This document shows, piece by piece, positions 56,361 through 64,000 of a DNA stretch of 64,000 nt (the stretch's first letter is position 1; every line of letters starts with the position of its first letter). A program made the position numbers and the translations under genes. Under the pieces are notes generated by a model, which worked only from the letters and a program-made list of their open reading frames with translations, was not told where the DNA came from and did not search any database. The DNA lies in contig NZ_JADEXZ010000006.1 in the NCBI RefSeq assembly GCF_015206815.1, positions 1-64,000 of the forward strand. The letters are read 5' to 3'. Source of the stretch: Fortiea sp. LEGE XX443. Its GTDB lineage: Bacteria; Cyanobacteriota; Cyanobacteriia; Cyanobacteriales; Nostocaceae.

Positions 56361-57197
56361 ATGTCTTTTGATAACCTGTGTAAACTTTTGTCAGAAAAGT
56401 ATCCCGACCGTTTTGCCACTTGGGTGCTTGAGAGTGAACAATCCTCAGTAGAAGTATTAAAAACAGAACTGAGTATTGAGCCAATTCGAGCAGATTACAT
56501 AACATTTCTACAACTGCAAGGGCGAATTCTGCATTTAGAATTTCAGACTAAATTAGAATCGAATCCGCCATTACCCCTGCGAATGCTAGACTATTGGGTC
56601 AGACTGCATCGTTTGTATCGATTACCAGTTACACAAGTAGTAGTATTACTTTTACCACCAGCACCAGGAACGATAATTGAGACGGTCTTTGAGTTAGAGT
56701 CTACGCGCCACGAGTATCGGGTAATACGGATGTGGGAGCAAGACCCAACACAGTTGCTCAACGAGCCAGCATTGCTACCTTTAGCCTCACTTGCAGCTTC
56801 AACAAATGCAGAAGCTCTGTTGCAAACAGTAGCTCAAAGAGTTACCCAACTTGAGCCAGAACAGCGACGTGAGGTGTCTACCTATGCTCAAATCTTAGCT
56901 GGGTTAAAATTTGAGAAAGGATTGATTCAGCAAATGTTTCGGGAGGGTATGATGCGGGAATCAGTGATTTATCAGGATATTCTTCAGGAAGGTCGCCAGG
57001 AAGGTCGGACTGAGGGCAGACTAGAAGAGGCGCGATCGCTAATTCTCAAACTCTTAACTCGTCAGGTGGGCATCTTACCACAAACAATGCGATCGCAGTT
57101 TGATGAACTCTCTATTGATGAGTTAGAAGTTTTAGGTGAGGCTTTGCTCGACTTTAAACACTTGACTGATTTAGCATCTTGGTTGGAAAATCACTAG
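56361..57197 (+). CDS. Rpn/YhgA-like PD-(D/E)XK nuclease with DUF4351-type tail
   Basis: A 278-residue protein of the recombination-promoting nuclease/putative transposase family. The nuclease core is seen as 'RADYITFLQLQGRILHLEFQTK' (Asp then Glu-x-Gln), followed by 'YWVRLHRLYRLPVTQVVVLL'. The C-terminal part has 'EGRQEGRTEGRLEEARSLILKLLTRQVG...', the helical DUF4351-type tail. Members promote DNA recombination and are widely duplicated in Nostoc. ATG start; intact, unlike the broken relative at 19835-20420. Confidence 0.85.
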   Translation: MSFDNLCKLLSEKYPDRFATWVLESEQSSVEVLKTELSIEPIRADYITFLQLQGRILHLEFQTKLESNPPLPLRMLDYWVRLHRLYRLPVTQVVVLLLPPAPGTIIETVFELESTRHEYRVIRMWEQDPTQLLNEPALLPLASLAASTNAEALLQTVAQRVTQLEPEQRREVSTYAQILAGLKFEKGLIQQMFREGMMRESVIYQDILQEGRQEGRTEGRLEEARSLILKLLTRQVGILPQTMRSQFDELSIDELEVLGEALLDFKHLTDLASWLENH

Positions 57198-57218
57198 AAT
57201 CGATTTTGCCTGAATGCA

Positions 57219-57641
57219 CTAGCGCAATTTTTCTAAAAGATTATTTGCTAAATCGAATAATTTTCTATCGTCTGCATCATCACCAGCTAATAAATTTTTA
57301 ACAGCAGATAACCTTTCTCTATCTTCAGGAATTCGCCAAGATTCTGCTAAATTAACTGCAAAATCAAACAAAGAACGCTCGTTTAATTGCTGTCTTACTT
57401 GTACAGCTACGGCATCATTACTTACTAAAAATTCTTTAATTTTATCTAATAAAGAATTATTTAATATTTCATCATGTCTCCAGGTTTCTAGCCAATCTCC
57501 ATCAACATCTTCAACATATATATGGACAAAATCTAAACCATAAGTTAGCCAATCTTGTTGCATTTTTCTAGCTGTTGCTAAAGTTTCTGCAAATTTGTCC
57601 AATTGTCCTTCGTAGCTTGCAGTTTCACTTTGGTTAGGCAT
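57219..57641 (-). CDS. Hypothetical protein, linked to the next upstream nuclease-like gene
   Basis: A 140-residue soluble, acidic, mostly helical protein ('...KFAETLATARKMQQDWLTYGLDFVHIYVEDVDGDWLETW...'). I do not recognise a family. It begins 43 bases after the stop of the 230-residue frame upstream on the same strand, so the two form a probable pair. The acidity and small size would suit an inhibitor or partner of that protein, but this is speculation. Confidence 0.6.
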   Translation of the reverse strand: MPNQSETASYEGQLDKFAETLATARKMQQDWLTYGLDFVHIYVEDVDGDWLETWRHDEILNNSLLDKIKEFLVSNDAVAVQVRQQLNERSLFDFAVNLAESWRIPEDRERLSAVKNLLAGDDADDRKLFDLANNLLEKLR

Positions 57642-57684
57642 AAAAACTGTGATGAGGAGTTAAAGGTATCAAATCCGTCAAAAA

Positions 57685-58377
57685 TTAATTAAATTTTAAA
57701 TATTTACCTTCAGCAAGATAATCACTGTTATACAGCGCAACGTTGACTAACTGATTGATAAAATTAGTATCTTTGGGATTGTAACTTACAAACAATCCTC
57801 TCTCTATCTGCCACAAGTTTAGTGTATTTTTCCAATCATGATACTTTTGGTGACTTAATTCTCCAGATACACTGGTAACTTGAATACATAGTGGTTGATT
57901 GTTCCGACTGCTAACTATTAAATCTGTGGCCATAGAAAGGTCGGCAATATACCTCTGCCAAAAACTACCTTCACGACTGACAATATCTTGAGCTATTGAT
58001 TTAATAATATCATCATCAACTTGATTAAACTCACCCGACATCAATTTTTGCTTCCAAATATAAAATTTAGAGTCAGTTGCATTAATCCACCTAGGAAAAA
58101 GATAACCATACCAATATCTTTCATTCGGTGTCATTTGGGTAAACTTGGCTTTTTGTTCTGCTTCTGAAGGTAAGGATTTTATTACTAGCCAAATAGTAGA
58201 ATCCGTAATTACCTCTAGGAGAAAGGCGATAACAAATGGTTTTGCAGTCAGAGAGCCTAACTTAATATCTTTGACCCAACGATTAATTTCATCTAATTTT
58301 CTCGCTAAGTTTGGATCTATCGAGGATGCCTGCTCGATAAGTAATTTTAACTGCTCCTTAATCTCTTTTGCTTGCAA
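57685..58377 (-). CDS. Hypothetical protein with possible nuclease core
   Basis: A 230-residue protein with helical N-terminal half and a C-terminal stretch 'ADLSMATDLIVSSRNNQPLCIQVTSVSGE', which looks like the Asp ... Gln-x-Thr core of restriction-endonuclease folds. There is no ATG near the start; TTG at 58377 with AGGG eight bases upstream is the best candidate because an in-frame stop lies further up. It precedes the 140-residue gene. Function as a nuclease is inference. Confidence 0.58.
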   Translation of the reverse strand: MQAKEIKEQLKLLIEQASSIDPNLARKLDEINRWVKDIKLGSLTAKPFVIAFLLEVITDSTIWLVIKSLPSEAEQKAKFTQMTPNERYWYGYLFPRWINATDSKFYIWKQKLMSGEFNQVDDDIIKSIAQDIVSREGSFWQRYIADLSMATDLIVSSRNNQPLCIQVTSVSGELSHQKYHDWKNTLNLWQIERGLFVSYNPKDTNFINQLVNVALYNSDYLAEGKYLKFN

Positions 58378-58395
58378 ATGATACCCTACTTTTGG

Positions 58396-58544
58396 TCAAA
58401 GATACTTAAATTTATTTAACAATGCTGTGGTTAATTTCATTATGTTATCAAATATTTCGCGGTTAATACCCTGGGTGCGTAAAATTTTTGACAATTGATT
58501 AACTTCTGCTTCAGCTTGTTGGGGGCGGATTAGCTCTACATTAA
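58396..58544 (-). other. Orphan reading frame between two nuclease-family genes
   Basis: In a frame different from the upstream gene, a coding-like stretch reads '...NVELIRPQQAEAEVNQLSKIL...INREIFDNIMKLTTALLNKF...' and stops at 58396-58398. It has no credible start codon; it overlaps the 3' end of the restriction-like gene by frame. It may be the remnant or frameshifted tail of a second gene, or a short translated product. Confidence 0.35.
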
Positions 58545-59192
58545 TTATTTCTGAAAACTTACTAACTGACAGATACTTTTAAGAACTTGTAATAACTCAA
58601 TTGCATCGGGTGATTCATTCAGATTTAATGATGGCATTAATTGATAAGTTGGCTGTTGGGCGCGGGTTAAATAAACAAATTGATAACGCAGTCCGTTAGT
58701 TGCTAAACCCCACACAGATGATTGTTGCTCTAAACTTTTAAAAGCATAAGTGATTAATTGCGGCAAACCTTCACTAATATCGATCGCACTATTTTTCGTT
58801 TCAATGACTAAAATCCAAAAAGGTGGTGCAGCATTACTTTGAAAAGTATTGACGGCTAAAATATCCATCCGTCCGGTAATTCTTTTGTCTTCATCTTCAA
58901 CAGCGATCGCCACACTATCTTCCATTGTTAACCGAATCGGCACATCATAAAATCCTGCCAGCCGCATCAATGGTGCAATGGTAAAAAATTTAACCAACCC
59001 TTCGGAAATTTTTCCTTCGCTTAAGTAACGATCAAAGTCACTTCTAATTCGCAATAAATCCTGCTGTTCAAACTCAGAGATTGGTTCAAGACTCAAAAAG
59101 TCTGTAAATGAACCATTTAAAAGCTTTTCGAGTTTGAGATGGCGATGGACATCTTTAAGCGATAGACTACTGGCTTCGACAATGAGTGGCAT
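58545..59192 (-). CDS. Restriction-endonuclease-like (PD-(D/E)XK) protein
   Basis: A 215-residue protein with a recognisable nuclease core: 'RITGRMDILAVN...PFWILVIETKNSAIDISEGLPQLITY' gives Asp, Glu-x-Lys and the downstream helix with Gln. It resembles short cyanobacterial proteins labelled 'type I restriction endonuclease subunit R-like' but has no helicase or specificity subunits beside it. It may act as a solitary nuclease of unknown target. ATG start; a possible short frame follows it out of phase. Confidence 0.75.
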   Translation of the reverse strand: MPLIVEASSLSLKDVHRHLKLEKLLNGSFTDFLSLEPISEFEQQDLLRIRSDFDRYLSEGKISEGLVKFFTIAPLMRLAGFYDVPIRLTMEDSVAIAVEDEDKRITGRMDILAVNTFQSNAAPPFWILVIETKNSAIDISEGLPQLITYAFKSLEQQSSVWGLATNGLRYQFVYLTRAQQPTYQLMPSLNLNESPDAIELLQVLKSICQLVSFQK

Positions 59193-59342
59193 GGTTTTAA
59201 GTATGAAGGGTGAAGTCTAAAATTTTATCGTGTTGATAAATGACCAAGGACAAATGACAGATGACACTTAATGAAAATCTAAACACTTTCTGCTAAAACT
59301 CCGCTAAGAATATAGTTCAGTGTCAGAAGTGCATTCAATATT

Positions 59343-61316
59343 ATGTCTCAACCAACCATAGAATCAATTTTACAAGAGAAACGTTTATTCCCTCCGGCGG
59401 CTGAGTTTTCGCAAAACGCCCAAATTAAAAGCCTGGAAGATTACCAGCAACTTTACGACAAGGCCAAAGCTAACCCGGAAGAATTTTGGGCAGAATTAGC
59501 GGAAACGGAGTTGCATTGGTTCCAAAAATGGCACACAGTCTTAGATTGGCAACCACCGTTTGCTCAGTGGTTTGTCGGCGGGAAGATTAATATTTCTTAT
59601 AACTGTTTAGACAGACATCTCACAACGTGGCGCAAAAATAAAGCGGCGTTGATTTGGGAAGGGGAACCAGGGGATTCTCGGACTCTGACTTATGCCCAAC
59701 TGCATCGAGAAGTTTGCCAGTTTGCCAATGTATTGAAGCAATTGGGAGTCCAAAAAGGCGATCGCGTCGGTATTTATATGCCGATGATACCGGAAGCCGC
59801 GATCGCTATGCTGGCTTGTGCGAGAATTGGCGCACCCCACAGTGTAGTATTTGGTGGTTTCAGTGCCGAAGCTTTGCGCGATCGCTTAATTGATGCCCAA
59901 GCTAAATTAGTAATTACTGCTGATGGTGGTTGGCGTAAAGATGCGATCGTTCCCCTGAAAGAACAAGTAGACAAAGCTTTAGATAATGGCGCTGTACCTT
60001 CTGTGGAAAACGTCTTGGTTGTCAAGCGCACTGGACAAGATGTTTACATGCAGCTAGGAGGACGTGATCATTGGTGGCATGATTTACAAAAAGGTGCATC
60101 TGCTGATTGTCCCGCTGAACCGATGGATAGCGAAGATATGCTGTTTATCCTCTACACATCTGGCAGTACAGGTAAACCAAAGGGCGTTGTCCATACCACT
60201 GGCGGTTATAACTTGTACAGCCACATCACCACCAAATGGATTTTCGACTTGCAAGACACCGATATTTATTGGTGTACTGCTGATGTCGGTTGGATTACCG
60301 GACATAGTTACATTGTTTACGGCCCCCTTTCCAACGGTGCAACCACACTAATGTATGAAGGTGCGCCCCGTGCTTCCAATCCTGGTTGTACTTGGGACAT
60401 TATTGAAAAACACGGTGTGAACATTTTCTACACAGCACCAACAGCAATTCGGGCATTTATTAAAATGGGCGAACATTTGCCCAAAGCGCGTAACCTCTCT
60501 TCGTTGCGCTTGTTGGGAACCGTTGGTGAACCAATTAACCCAGAAGCTTGGATGTGGTATCACCGCGTCATTGGTGGCGATCGCTGTCCCATTGTAGATA
60601 CTTGGTGGCAAACTGAAACAGGTGGAATTATGATCACACCCCTACCAGGGGCAATTCCCACTAAACCCGGTTCCGCAACTCTTCCCTTCCCCGGAATTAT
60701 GGCTGATGTCGTGGATTTGGATGGTAATACAGTACCCAACAACGAAGGCGGTTATTTAGCAGTACGCTATCCTTGGCCAGGTATGATGCGGACAGTCTAC
60801 GGCGATCCTGAACGCTTCCGTCGCACTTATTGGGAACACATTCCGCCGCAAGATGGCAAATATACTTACTTTGCTGGTGATGGCGCGAGACGAGATGAAG
60901 ACGGTTATTTCTGGGTGATGGGACGAGTAGACGATGTGTTGAATGTCTCAGGACATCGCCTCGGAACAATGGAAATTGAATCAGCTTTGGTTTCTCACCC
61001 AGCCGTTGCAGAAGCGGCGGTAGTGGGTAAACCAGACGATCTTAAAGGTGAGGATGTCGTGGCCTTCGTCACCTTAGAAGGTACTTATCAAGCCAGCGAA
61101 GACTTGAGTAAAGAACTGAAAAAACACGTCGTCCAAGAGATTGGTGCGATCGCTCGTCCTGGAGAAATCCGGTTTACCGATGCTTTACCCAAAACGCGAT
61201 CGGGCAAGATTATGCGGCGATTGCTGCGTAACCTAGCAGCCGGACAAGAAGTTTCAGGTGACACCTCAACCTTAGAAGATCGTGGCGTGTTAGATAAATT
61301 ACGCGAAGGTGCGTAA
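59343..61316 (+). CDS. acsA: Acetyl-CoA synthetase (acetate-CoA ligase)
   Basis: AcsA activates acetate with ATP and CoA. The 657-residue adenylate-forming enzyme is full length, with '[13 protein letters not shown]', '[10 protein letters not shown]', '[16 protein letters not shown]' and the C-terminal 'TRSGKIMRR' whose Lys is the acetylation-controlled catalytic residue. The N-terminal ACS domain is present. ATG start at 59343. Confidence 0.96.
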   Translation: MSQPTIESILQEKRLFPPAAEFSQNAQIKSLEDYQQLYDKAKANPEEFWAELAETELHWFQKWHTVLDWQPPFAQWFVGGKINISYNCLDRHLTTWRKNKAALIWEGEPGDSRTLTYAQLHREVCQFANVLKQLGVQKGDRVGIYMPMIPEAAIAMLACARIGAPHSVVFGGFSAEALRDRLIDAQAKLVITADGGWRKDAIVPLKEQVDKALDNGAVPSVENVLVVKRTGQDVYMQLGGRDHWWHDLQKGASADCPAEPMDSEDMLFILYTSGSTGKPKGVVHTTGGYNLYSHITTKWIFDLQDTDIYWCTADVGWITGHSYIVYGPLSNGATTLMYEGAPRASNPGCTWDIIEKHGVNIFYTAPTAIRAFIKMGEHLPKARNLSSLRLLGTVGEPINPEAWMWYHRVIGGDRCPIVDTWWQTETGGIMITPLPGAIPTKPGSATLPFPGIMADVVDLDGNTVPNNEGGYLAVRYPWPGMMRTVYGDPERFRRTYWEHIPPQDGKYTYFAGDGARRDEDGYFWVMGRVDDVLNVSGHRLGTMEIESALVSHPAVAEAAVVGKPDDLKGEDVVAFVTLEGTYQASEDLSKELKKHVVQEIGAIARPGEIRFTDALPKTRSGKIMRRLLRNLAAGQEVSGDTSTLEDRGVLDKLREGA

Positions 61317-61557
61317 ATAAAGCGGGGGAGCCAGTGCTTTGCGATGAGCAGTCCGTTGGGCGGCTTTGCCGACTTGAAGGAACTGCGAACCCGGAGGAAG
61401 GTTCCCTCCGTTATAGCAACTGGCGTTGTGTTGTCGCGTAGCGCAACGCACCATCCAAATATTGCGGTGCGTTAAAACTAAAGTTCATAACGCACCCTAA
61501 GAGGTTGTTTGAAAAGTGGTTGGTTGTGATTTTAGGCACTTAGATCCCCCCAACCCC
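61317..61557. repeat. Dispersed repeats downstream of acsA
   Basis: GC-rich element 'AGCGGGGGAGCCAGTGCTTTG...ATAGCAACTGGCG' (about 61322-61424) with inverted GCCAGT/ACTGGC ends, then a 'GTGTTGTCGCGTAGCGCAACGCACC ... GGTGCGTTA' inverted segment (about 61425-61500). Both look like multi-copy cyanobacterial repeats. No gene here. Confidence 0.55.
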
Positions 61558-61567
61558 CCTTAAAAAG

Positions 61568-61801
61568 CTACGGTGTATACACAAGTACTATCTGCAAGGG
61601 TTTCAAGCTTTCTAGACCCTTTAAATTGTCATTACGAGCGCAGCGATAGCGGAGCGAAGTAATCGCAAAAACTACGAGATTACGCGATTGCTTCGTCGTT
61701 CCTCCTCGCAATGACAAGCTTCCAGAGCGATCGCAAAACCTAAAGCTAGACGACGAAACCAAACGTTAGGTAGGATTTCAAGACTTGTGTGTACACGGTA
61801 G
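61568..61801. mobile_element. 234-bp MITE with 10-bp target duplication, nested in another repeat
   Basis: Ends CTACGGTGTATACACAAGT and (reverse complement) CTACCGTGTACACACAAGT match at 17 of 19 positions. CCTTAAAAAG is directly duplicated at both borders (61558-61567 and 61802-61811), a clear target-site duplication. The host sequence 'CCCCCCTTAAAAAGGGGGGC' is itself part of a second palindromic repeat (about 61543-61866). Inside, another inverted segment spans about 61627-61714 (TGTCATTACGAGCG...CTCGCAATGACA). Confidence 0.82.
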
Positions 61802-61988
61802 CCTTAAAAAGGGGGGCTAAGAGTTTCTTAAAGTCCCCCTTTTTAAGGGGGATTTAGGGGGATCTAGAATTTTGTGCTACCAACAAGAGGACTTTTAAAA
61901 CATCCTCTAATAGTCCGAGATAAAATCATCGTATATGGCTGAAAGCTAAAGTAAAGCAGGCCAATCACTTAATTTAAATGTCAAAACA

Positions 61989-62201
61989 ATGCTAGAAATA
62001 AGCAAAAATTACGTGATGGATGAAAATCAGCAACCTATTGCTTACCAAATTTCTATTGCTGACTTTGAAAAAATCGAAGAAATATTAGAAAACTACGGCT
62101 TGGTAAAGTTGATGGCAGAATCAGAAAGCGATGAATATCTGACTAAAGAAGAAGCATTAAAATATTACCAGTCCTTGAAGAAAAAGAATGTGGCAAATTG
62201 A
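61989..62201 (+). CDS. Antitoxin of a RelB/Phd-like module
   Basis: A 70-residue protein beginning 'MLEISKNYVMDENQQPIAYQISIADFEKIEEILENYGL', the layout of small antitoxins that precede RelE-type toxins in cyanobacteria. Its stop overlaps the next frame by 14 bases, the typical coupling. The partner toxin, however, is reduced to about 15 codons, so this antitoxin appears orphaned. Confidence 0.7.
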   Translation: MLEISKNYVMDENQQPIAYQISIADFEKIEEILENYGLVKLMAESESDEYLTKEEALKYYQSLKKKNVAN

Positions 62202-62235
62202 ATATACTAAAAGCTTTTTAAAGGAATTGGCAAAT
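62188..62235 (+). pseudogene. 5' stub of a RelE-type toxin
   Basis: The first codons 'MWQIEYTKSFLKELA' are the usual start of RelE/ParE-type toxins, but the rest is missing and the frame runs directly into the next antitoxin gene. I infer a deletion that fused two toxin-antitoxin modules. Confidence 0.55.
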
Positions 62236-62457
62236 ATGAAAGCATACGAATTTCCAGCTAATATTACTGTGGAAGGAAACATAGAATTACCAGATGTGAT
62301 TTTGCAACAGTTAGCAAATCAGCAACAGGTAAAAGTAATTATTCTTGTTAATGAACCTACAGAAGAAGAACAGGAGGAAGCAGCTTGGCATCGTCTTGCA
62401 GCCGAGCAATTATTAAAAGGCTACAGCGACGATGATGCTATCTACGATACGATTTAA
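62236..62457 (+). CDS. Antitoxin-like protein (partner of MazF-like toxin)
   Basis: A 73-residue protein from ATG at 62236 ('MKAYEFPANITVEGNIELPDVILQQLANQQQVKVIILV' in outline): an AbrB-like/beta-hairpin N-terminus and acidic helical tail, as in antitoxins preceding PemK/MazF toxins. The open frame extends upstream to 62188 through a RelE stub. The downstream toxin frame starts 3 bases after the stop. Confidence 0.7.
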   Translation: MKAYEFPANITVEGNIELPDVILQQLANQQQVKVIILVNEPTEEEQEEAAWHRLAAEQLLKGYSDDDAIYDTI

Positions 62458-62460
62458 GCA

Positions 62461-62733
62461 ATGCAAAATTATCAATCTGGCTCAGTTATTTTGCTCAAAT
62501 TGCCTTTTTCTGATGCAGTAACATTCAAACTTCGGCCAGTATTAGTAATTTTAGATACAGGAGATGATGATGTTATTGTCGCGCGGATTACGAGTCAAAT
62601 AACTCAAACAATTTTTGATGTTGAAATTATAGAATGGCAGTCAGCAGGCTTAATGCGTCCTTCGGTAGTTAGGCTGCATAAAATAAACACAGTAGAAAAG
62701 CGTCTATTAGAACGTCAATTAGGAATTTTATAA
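62461..62733 (+). CDS. MazF/PemK-like toxin with premature stop
   Basis: MazF-like toxins are sequence-specific mRNA endonucleases. The 90-residue product shows the PemK fold ('GSVILLKLPFSDAVTFKLRPVLVILDTG', 'VARITSQ', 'SAGLMRPSVVRLHKINTVEKRLLERQLGIL'). Directly after the TAA the same frame continues 'PQDWETVRQRIQQIWSSI' with a stop at 62788-62790, which looks like the missing last helix. A single nonsense change at 62731-62733 has probably truncated it, so it may be inactive. Confidence 0.7.
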   Translation: MQNYQSGSVILLKLPFSDAVTFKLRPVLVILDTGDDDVIVARITSQITQTIFDVEIIEWQSAGLMRPSVVRLHKINTVEKRLLERQLGIL

Positions 62734-62935
62734 CCCCAGGATTGGGAAACAGTACGTCAACGCATTCAGCAAATATGGTCTTCTATTTAAGAACAGAAGG
62801 GGAATAATTAGAAATTACCATATCTGAAGATGCGATCGCCGCATTGCATTGATTTAGCTAAAAATTACGTCTAATTCTCCCATCGCATCTAGTTAGTTCA
62901 GCAGCTTTCTTTGGTGGTAGAGAGACTGATGTAGG

Positions 62936-64000
62936 TTATTCATCAGAGTTTGAATCATCATCGAAGTTTGTGATGTCTTCATCCTCAAAATTTGCAGGTA
63001 AAAGTCTCGGCCATTCCACAATCGCCTCTCGAAGATTCGCCCCTTGAAGATACGCCCCTTCAAGATACGCCCCTTCAAGATACGCCCCTTGAAGATTCGC
63101 CCCTCGAAGATCCGCCCGTTGAAGATACGCCCGTTGAAGATACGCCCCTTCAAGATACGCCCCTGGAAGATCCGCCCGTTGAAGACTCGCCCCTTCAAGA
63201 TTCGCCCGTTGAAGACTCGCCCCTCGAAGATACGCCCCTTCAAGATACGCCCCTTCAAGATACGCCCCTTCAAGATTTGCCTCTCGAAGATACGCCCCTT
63301 CAAGATCCGCTCCTACAAGATTCGCTTTATAAAAGTCTTTTGTAGTTAAAATACAGTTTTGTAAATCTAAAAAACTCAGACAATTCAAGCACAATACATC
63401 AGCACTCCAACTAACTCGTTGCCCATGTAAACGAGAAATCCAAGCCCCAAAAACATTAGAGGCTTTTGCTTCTTCGGATGCTTCAGAAGTTTCCAGAGAA
63501 GGCCATTCAATCTTAGAAATCTTTTGCGTCACTCTGGCACAAGCATTTAAGACAACTAACAAAGCTTCTTCCGCGTTACGTGCTTGTTGATTAGCTTGAT
63601 GAAAGCTTTTGATTTCCGGCAAAAGTTCCATTGGCATTCCATGACGTAGCATAAAACCAATTAATTGACACAAGCTTTGTTGCCAGTTTTCAACATCTGC
63701 GGAATCTTGTAAACGGATTTCGTCGCAAATGAAATCGAACAAATACTTATCAATGGGGGATGTGCCGCAAAGAATAACCCAGTTTTTTAATGCCTCAGTT
63801 TCATCCCACCCTTTACGATGATATCTGTCTTTTTGTCGTTCTTCTAACTGTTTGTGAATCCAAATCAGTTCATGTACTATGTGTCTAGCTGTGAGATATT
63901 CACCAAAACTTTTGTGAGTGAATTCAAAGGTTTTTTCCTGTTCTTGAACTCCACTCTGCCGGAAATAAAATGCTGTTAACAGACGAGTTACACCCGCTTC
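62936..64000 (-). CDS. Large NTPase-like protein with C-terminal pentapeptide repeats (5' part beyond window)
   Basis: The frame is open from the window edge to 62936 (355 codons seen). The first segment, 'EFTHKSFGEYLTARHIV', is the motif that follows the NTPase core in NACHT/STAND proteins. A helical region of about 170 residues follows, then about 20 pentapeptide repeats of the A(Y/N/D)LxG type (63000-63335 in DNA, built of GAAGATACGCCCCTT-like 15-mers), and an acidic tail. I infer a NACHT-type sensor fused to a right-handed beta-helix. The P-loop lies outside the window, so the NTPase call is provisional. Confidence 0.72.
   Translation of the reverse strand, partial: EAGVTRLLTAFYFRQSGVQEQEKTFEFTHKSFGEYLTARHIVHELIWIHKQLEERQKDRYHRKGWDETEALKNWVILCGTSPIDKYLFDFICDEIRLQDSADVENWQQSLCQLIGFMLRHGMPMELLPEIKSFHQANQQARNAEEALLVVLNACARVTQKISKIEWPSLETSEASEEAKASNVFGAWISRLHGQRVSWSADVLCLNCLSFLDLQNCILTTKDFYKANLVGADLEGAYLREANLEGAYLEGAYLEGAYLRGASLQRANLEGASLQRADLPGAYLEGAYLQRAYLQRADLRGANLQGAYLEGAYLEGAYLQGANLREAIVEWPRLLPANFEDEDITNFDDDSNSDE
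63005..63340. repeat. 15-bp pentapeptide-coding repeats
   Basis: About twenty tandem 15-bp units (for example GATACGCCCCTTCAA) encode the A-x-L-x-G beta-helix of the minus-strand gene. Their regularity leaves all six frames open, which creates long shadow frames here. Confidence 0.85.

Noticed and set aside
56118-56451. Frames of 65-71 codons in the gap before the Rpn gene
   Set aside because: They cover a known-type palindromic repeat (CCCCTTCCCT...) and overlap the start of the real gene in another frame.
61317-61430. Possible tRNA or structured RNA after acsA
   Set aside because: The GC-rich hairpins do not form a cloverleaf and match dispersed repeat character.
61568-61762. 64-codon minus-strand frame
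   Set aside because: It lies wholly within the 234-bp MITE; the 'SLRGGTTKQSRNLVV' type peptide is a common translation of such palindromic repeats.
62893-63349. Long overlapping frames on both strands (136, 117 and 101 codons) in the pentapeptide region
   Set aside because: They arise from the 15-bp repeats, which keep every frame open; only the minus-strand frame continuing to the window edge has protein-family character (A-x-L-x-G repeats after a NACHT-like segment).

Overview
The window reads as chromosomal DNA of a filamentous, heterocyst-group cyanobacterium (Nostoc/Anabaena type). The evidence is the abundance of the HIP1 octamer GCGATCGC, cyanobacterial-type proteins (ClpC, FtrV, a BphP-type phytochrome with its Rcp regulator, DUF3288 and DUF4912 proteins, a short L25), genes of the sunscreen pigment scytonemin, and many Nostoc-style short tandem repeats and MITE-like palindromic elements. 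About 60 protein genes are supported. No rRNA, tRNA or CRISPR array was seen.

Layout. 0.1-4.5 kb: scyA-scyB-scyC on the minus strand, with a 131-bp MITE-like element between scyA and scyB. 5.4-6.8 kb: a remnant of a sensor kinase, an intact receiver-AraC regulator and a TnpB remnant. 7-19.6 kb: housekeeping genes (clpC, a PP2C phosphatase, ftrV, rplY, purA), a PIN toxin-antitoxin pair, a DUF218 protein, a two-domain kinase-like protein and a candidate structured RNA upstream of ftrV. 19.8-20.7 kb: a small graveyard of nuclease-family fragments. 20.9-28.3 kb: an adenosine deaminase-like gene, a Cys-less rhodanese, mutL with tandem-repeat DNA inside its reading frame, holA abutting a second copy of the 131-bp element and a 21-bp-periodic iteron array, and a serine recombinase with a degenerate catalytic domain. 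28.8-35.7 kb: a DUF4912 protein, a phosphodiester glycosidase-like lipoprotein, a cytochrome c6-like protein, an aldo/keto reductase, two VOC proteins and rlmN.

36.5-42.8 kb is a light-signalling block: a biliverdin-type phytochrome (Cys17 present, the Cph1 chromophore Cys259 replaced by Leu), its short response regulator and a receiver/multi-PAS kinase, packed within a few bases, plus a separate CheY-like protein. 43-52 kb: a CDF transporter, a stand-alone photolyase-like domain, pdxH, an AI-2E/PerM permease, scpA, an NDP-sugar pyrophosphorylase, speA and ndk. 52.3-55.2 kb: a PstS-like lipoprotein followed 16 bp later by a sensor kinase. 56.3-59.2 kb: a cluster of known and suspected PD-(D/E)XK nuclease-family genes. 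59.3-61.3 kb: acsA. 61.3-64 kb: a repeat-rich stretch with a nested MITE carrying a 10-bp target duplication, two toxin-antitoxin modules apparently fused by a deletion, and the C-terminal part of a large protein that looks like a NACHT/STAND NTPase ending in pentapeptide repeats and runs off the window.

The most notable items are the decayed kinase beside the intact scytonemin regulator, the mobile element at the holA start codon next to a helically phased iteron array, the degenerate recombinase, the phytochrome-Rcp-hybrid kinase operon, and the partial NACHT-like/pentapeptide protein.
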